From: Oscillospiraceae bacterium
GTDB lineage: Bacteria; Bacillota; Clostridia; Oscillospirales; Oscillospiraceae
Length of the DNA stretch: 64,000 nucleotides
Assembly (NCBI GenBank): GCA_910575815.1
Contig: CAJTFN010000008.1
Span: forward strand, 124,001-188,000
Direction of reading: 5' to 3'
Under the pieces are notes generated by a model, which was not told where the DNA came from, did not search any database, and worked only from the letters and a program-made list of their open reading frames with translations. Position numbers and translations under genes: made by a program. Every line of letters begins with the position of its first letter. Within the stretch, counting starts at the first letter, position 1. Positions 61,324 through 64,000 of this stretch are shown here, piece after piece.

Positions 61324-61464
61324 TTATTTTTTGCGCCTGCGCAGATAGAACCAGATCCCGGCCCCAATCACCGCCGAGGCCAGAAGGGCCAGGACGGCGG
61401 TGCCGCCGGGGGTCGTGGTGACATAAATCGCGGTGGGGCCGTCCGGCCCCCCGATGACGCCCAT
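61324..61464 (-). CDS. 46-residue membrane peptide with an IGGPDGPTAIYV motif
   Basis: A short gene reading [18 protein letters not shown], a Gly-Gly turn, one membrane helix (about 22-41) and a LRRRKK tail. Its ATG overlaps the purC stop (TAATG), and its TAA is 12 nt before the purF ATG with purF's ribosome site between them. The GGxDGPTAI motif matches a conserved segment of the beta subunit of sodium-pumping decarboxylases (OadB/GcdB), and short stand-alone proteins with this motif occur in Clostridia. The tight coupling argues that it is translated. Its function is unknown. Confidence 0.7.
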   Translation of the reverse strand: MGVIGGPDGPTAIYVTTTPGGTAVLALLASAVIGAGIWFYLRRRKK

Positions 61465-62177
61465 TATAGCGCCTCGTTCATCCGGCGCATGACCTCGGCA
61501 TAGGCGTCCTCCACGCCGCCCAGATCCCGGCGGAAGCGGTCCTTGTCCAGCTTTTCGTGGGTCTTGGAGTCCCAGAGACGGCAGGTGTCGGGGCTGATCT
61601 CGTCCGCCAGGACGATGGTCCCGTCGCTGAGCCGCCCGAACTCCAGCTTGAAGTCCACCAGGGTCACGCCGCAGGAGGCCCAGAAGGCCTTGAGGAAGTC
61701 GTTGACCTGGAAGGCGTATTTCCTGATGGTCTCGATCTCCTCCTTTGTGGCCAGCTTCAGGGCCAGAGCGTGGTACTCATTCAGCAGGGGGTCTCCCAGT
61801 TCGTCGTTTTTATAGGAAAACTCGATGGTGGGCGCGTCGAAGACGATGCCCTCCTCCACGCCGTAGCGCTTGGCGAAGGACCCGGCGGAGATGTTGCGGA
61901 TGATGACCTCCAGGGGGACGATGGAGACCTTCTTTACCACGGTTTCCCGCTCGCTCAGCTCCTCCACGAAGTGGGTGGGGACCCCGGCCTTTTCAAGTCT
62001 TGCCATGAAGCGGTTGGTCATCTGGTTGTTGATGACTCCTTTTCCCACGATGGTGCCTTTTTTCAGGCCGTTGAAGGCGGTGGCGTCGTCCTTATAGTCC
62101 ACAATGTACAGATTGGGGTCGTCGGTTTTGAAAACCTTCTTGGCCTTTCCCTCGTAGAGCTGCTCCAGCTTTTGCAT
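61464..62177 (-). CDS. purC: SAICAR synthetase
   Basis: 237 residues. Condenses CAIR with aspartate: YEGKAKKVF at the start, [24 protein letters not shown] and [23 protein letters not shown] precedes the ATG. Its stop codon overlaps the start of the 46-residue peptide gene. Confidence 0.95.
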   Translation of the reverse strand: MQKLEQLYEGKAKKVFKTDDPNLYIVDYKDDATAFNGLKKGTIVGKGVINNQMTNRFMARLEKAGVPTHFVEELSERETVVKKVSIVPLEVIIRNISAGSFAKRYGVEEGIVFDAPTIEFSYKNDELGDPLLNEYHALALKLATKEEIETIRKYAFQVNDFLKAFWASCGVTLVDFKLEFGRLSDGTIVLADEISPDTCRLWDSKTHEKLDKDRFRRDLGGVEDAYAEVMRRMNEAL

Positions 62178-62219
62178 ATTGAATTCCTCCGTCCTGTATA
62201 TTTAAATTCAAGGTTTTTC

Positions 62220-62651
62220 TCAGACCGGCGTCAGGACCGCTTCCCAGGAGGAAAGCCGCCTGCCGCCCCAAAACGCGGCTCCCGCGTTGTAATAACTCCC
62301 GTCCTCCCGCAGGGTCAGGACCTCCGTGCCGCTGTACGCGCCGTCTTGGGAGCGGTAGGCGGAGAGAATGCTGCGCCCCACAAACTCGAAGGAGCCCTCC
62401 AGCGGGCCCAGGGCCGGGTTGAAGGAGGTCCACTCCAAGGTGAGCGGGGAAGCCGCCTGGCGGATGCGGTAGTCGTTGGTAAAGCGAACCGGCGGGTCCG
62501 ACCGGACCTCCAGGAGGCCGTTCAGCGTCCATTCCGGCTCCCGGAGAATACGGACGCTTCCACGGAGTGGGAAGGTGTTGTGCGACTCGTCGTAGTAGGT
62601 CCCGGCGGCGGCCCAGTCCATGGCTTTCAGGAAATAGGTGTGTTCCTCCAT
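62220..62651 (-). CDS. Unknown beta-rich protein between purE and purC
   Basis: 143 residues. Regular beta-strand alternation (SVRILREPEWTLNGLLEV, GSFEFVGRSILSAYRS, TEVLTLREDGSYYNAGAAF) suggests a small lipocalin-like or beta-barrel fold binding a hydrophobic ligand. No signal peptide, so cytoplasmic. It starts 4 nt after the purE stop, with a weak ribosome site inside purE, so it is probably translated by coupling. I do not recognise the family. Confidence 0.65.
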   Translation of the reverse strand: MEEHTYFLKAMDWAAAGTYYDESHNTFPLRGSVRILREPEWTLNGLLEVRSDPPVRFTNDYRIRQAASPLTLEWTSFNPALGPLEGSFEFVGRSILSAYRSQDGAYSGTEVLTLREDGSYYNAGAAFWGGRRLSSWEAVLTPV

Positions 62652-62655
62652 GCGC

Positions 62656-63144
62656 TCAGATTTCCGCCTGAAGGGCGGCGTCCTTTTCCTCGATTTGAGC
62701 GGCCATGTCCCGGCGGGCGGCGTCCAGCCAGGCGGCGAGGTTTTTGTCCTCCACCGCCAGAATCTGGGCAGCCAGGACGGCGGCGTTCTTGGCCCCGTTC
62801 AGGGCCACGGTGGCCACGGGAACGCCGCTGGGCATCTGCACGGTGGCCAATAAAGCGTCCAGCCCGTCCATAGCGCCCCCCTTCATGGGGATGCCGATGA
62901 CGGGCAGGGTGGTATTGGCGGCCACGGCCCCCGCCAGATGGGCGGCCATGCCGGCGGCGCAGATGATGACTCCGAAGCCGTTCTTCCGGGCGTAGGAGGC
63001 GAACTCCGCCACCTGGGCGGGACTGCGGTGGGCGCTCATGATGTGGGCCTCATAAGGAATACCAAAGGCGTCCAGCTGGGCGCATGTGGCCCGGACCACC
63101 GGCCAGTCGGAATCGGACCCCATGAGTACGGCAACTTTTTTCAT
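62656..63144 (-). CDS. purE: N5-CAIR mutase (PurE)
   Basis: 162 residues. Class I Pur[20 protein letters not shown] (catalytic His) and [11 protein letters not shown]. It carboxylates or rearranges to CAIR. No purK is in the operon, so N5-CAIR synthesis must be elsewhere or direct CO2 use applies. GAAGGGAG precedes the ATG. First gene of the purine operon; a clear promoter in the 92 nt upstream is not visible, though AT-rich TAAGAT segments are. Confidence 0.93.
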   Translation of the reverse strand: MKKVAVLMGSDSDWPVVRATCAQLDAFGIPYEAHIMSAHRSPAQVAEFASYARKNGFGVIICAAGMAAHLAGAVAANTTLPVIGIPMKGGAMDGLDALLATVQMPSGVPVATVALNGAKNAAVLAAQILAVEDKNLAAWLDAARRDMAAQIEEKDAALQAEI

Positions 63145-63236
63145 AATTCGTGTCTCCCTTCAAAAATGATGTCATGTCTTTTCTCAGGACAGGAACAGAT
63201 CTTAAAAATCATCGAAACAATCAGGCCGGTCATTGC

Positions 63237-63962
63237 TCACAGCTTTTTCCGCATTACCGTGTTGCGGAAGATGCCGTCGGCGAAATACTCGGTGGAGCTG
63301 AACACGGGCTTGCCGTCGATGTCGTAGTCCACCTCTTCCATGTACAGCAGGGGGAAGCCCACGGGGACCTGCAAAATTTCCGCCAGCTTTTCGTCCGCCG
63401 GGATGGCCCGGAGATCGGTTAGATCCAAGTAGGGATAGACGCCGCAGTTTTGCTGGAGGAAGTGGAAGATGGGGCGCTTGAGATCCTCGTCCGTGTAGGG
63501 ACCCTGGATCAGGGCCTTTTCCAGCAGATCCTCGCAGTAAATGGCGGGGCGGCCGTCGGCGGTGCAGAGCCGGGAGACCCGGAGCATGGGCGTCCCTGGG
63601 GGAAGGCGGAGCTGGGCGGCGGTCTTCTCGTCCGCTGTCTCCTCAGAGGTGCGGATGAAAGCCACCGCCGGGGCGTAGCCGTTTTGCCGGATCATATCCA
63701 GGAATTCGATCTCAATGTCCATGCGGGTCTGGACGTTCAGCACGTGGCGGTTGATGATGGTGCCCACGCCGTGGCGGCGGGTGATGAAGCCCTCCCGCTC
63801 CAGGGAGGCCAGAATGTCCCGCAGCTGGGTGCGGCTGATGCCCAGCTTCACGCAGAGCACGCTCTCCCGGGGCAGACGTTCGCATTGGGCGTACTCGCCG
63901 TTTCGCATGGAGGCCAGCAGCTGGGCGCGGATGGCCTTTGTGTGGGAGATTTGACTGTTCAT
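63237..63962 (-). CDS. GntR/HutC-family (UTRA) regulator
   Basis: 241 residues. N-terminal winged HTH (LPRESVLCVKLGISRTQLRDIL, EREGFITRRHGVGT) and a C-terminal UTRA effector domain (LRVSRLCTADGRPAIYCEDLL, LLYMEEVDYDIDGKPVFSSTEYF). Such proteins sense amino sugars, nucleosides or other small metabolites. It is on the same strand as the purine operon, 92 nt upstream of purE, and is a candidate regulator of it or of its own upstream genes beyond the window edge. Confidence 0.85.
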   Translation of the reverse strand: MNSQISHTKAIRAQLLASMRNGEYAQCERLPRESVLCVKLGISRTQLRDILASLEREGFITRRHGVGTIINRHVLNVQTRMDIEIEFLDMIRQNGYAPAVAFIRTSEETADEKTAAQLRLPPGTPMLRVSRLCTADGRPAIYCEDLLEKALIQGPYTDEDLKRPIFHFLQQNCGVYPYLDLTDLRAIPADEKLAEILQVPVGFPLLYMEEVDYDIDGKPVFSSTEYFADGIFRNTVMRKKL

Positions 63963-64000
63963 TCTAAAAATACCTCGCTTGCTTAAATTCTGGGGGCAAG

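Noticed and set aside
63145-63236. Purine riboswitch before purE
   Set aside because: The 92-nt spacer lacks the conserved three-way-junction loops of a purine aptamer, and I see no clear terminator there.
1-64000. CRISPR arrays, tRNA/rRNA genes, prophage or IS transposases
   Set aside because: None seen: no regularly spaced repeats with spacers, no cloverleaf-like sequences with CCA-adjacent arms, and no integrase, transposase or phage structural proteins among the translated frames.

Overview
The window is high-GC Clostridia DNA, most likely an Oscillospiraceae-type gut commensal (Flavonifractor, Lawsonibacter, Oscillibacter or similar; the genus cannot be fixed from sequence alone). Reasons: a Gram-positive S-layer (SLH) protein, a DivIVA-like protein, strong AGGAGG ribosome binding sites with frequent GTG/TTG starts, a cysteine T-box leader, NfnAB electron bifurcation, a vanG-type operon and mucin/milk-glycan phosphorolysis. 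I see no rRNA, tRNA, CRISPR array, prophage or insertion sequence; the mobile or repetitive DNA is limited to short non-coding elements.

Layout. 0-5.2 kb (minus): an Fbp-type solute ABC importer (fused permease, ATPase, lipoprotein, plus a membrane protein cut by the window edge) behind a consensus promoter with a LacI-type palindrome. 5.4-5.8 kb: a hairpin-rich tandem repeat. 5.8-9.2 kb (minus): a heterodimeric ABC exporter with one degenerate ATP site and a second LacI-like palindrome upstream. 9.2-14.7 kb: a 1620-residue SLH protein with tandem promoters. 14.8-18.4 kb: a hybrid histidine kinase, a GH18-like protein and a YqeG phosphatase. 18.8-21.2 kb (minus): nfnAB and a tiny lipoprotein ORF. 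21.5-25 kb (plus): prfC and a two-component pair.

25.2-31.0 kb (minus): a complete vanR-vanS-vanG-vanXY-vanT cluster, predicted to make D-Ala-D-Ser peptidoglycan termini, with VanR-box-like repeats and a terminator-like hairpin between vanS and vanG. 31.1-33.4 kb: a MITE-like element, an HPr-like small protein and two convergent AraC regulators. 33.8-41.8 kb (plus): a sugar ABC importer, a GH112 galactosyl-HexNAc/rhamnose phosphorylase, PepD and a metallo-beta-lactamase-fold protein. 42.1-46.5 kb (plus): DivIVA-like protein, HMA-like protein, then a Cys T-box ahead of cysE-VOC-cysS. 46.5-47.2 kb: a small HTH/membrane-protein pair.

47.3-64 kb (minus): ferredoxin-type aldo/keto reductase, guaB, and a long compact purine operon (purE-C-F-M-N-H-D-L) interleaved with five non-purine genes: a beta-rich unknown, a 46-residue membrane peptide with an IGGPDGPTAIYV motif that overlaps purC, a DUF3795 Cys-rich protein, a DUF1266-DUF2185 fusion and an Imm1-like protein. 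PurF lacks its N-terminal nucleophile Cys, and PurH is only the AICAR transformylase half. A GntR/UTRA regulator lies upstream. The most notable items are the van operon with its leader structure and the purine operon's embedded accessory genes.
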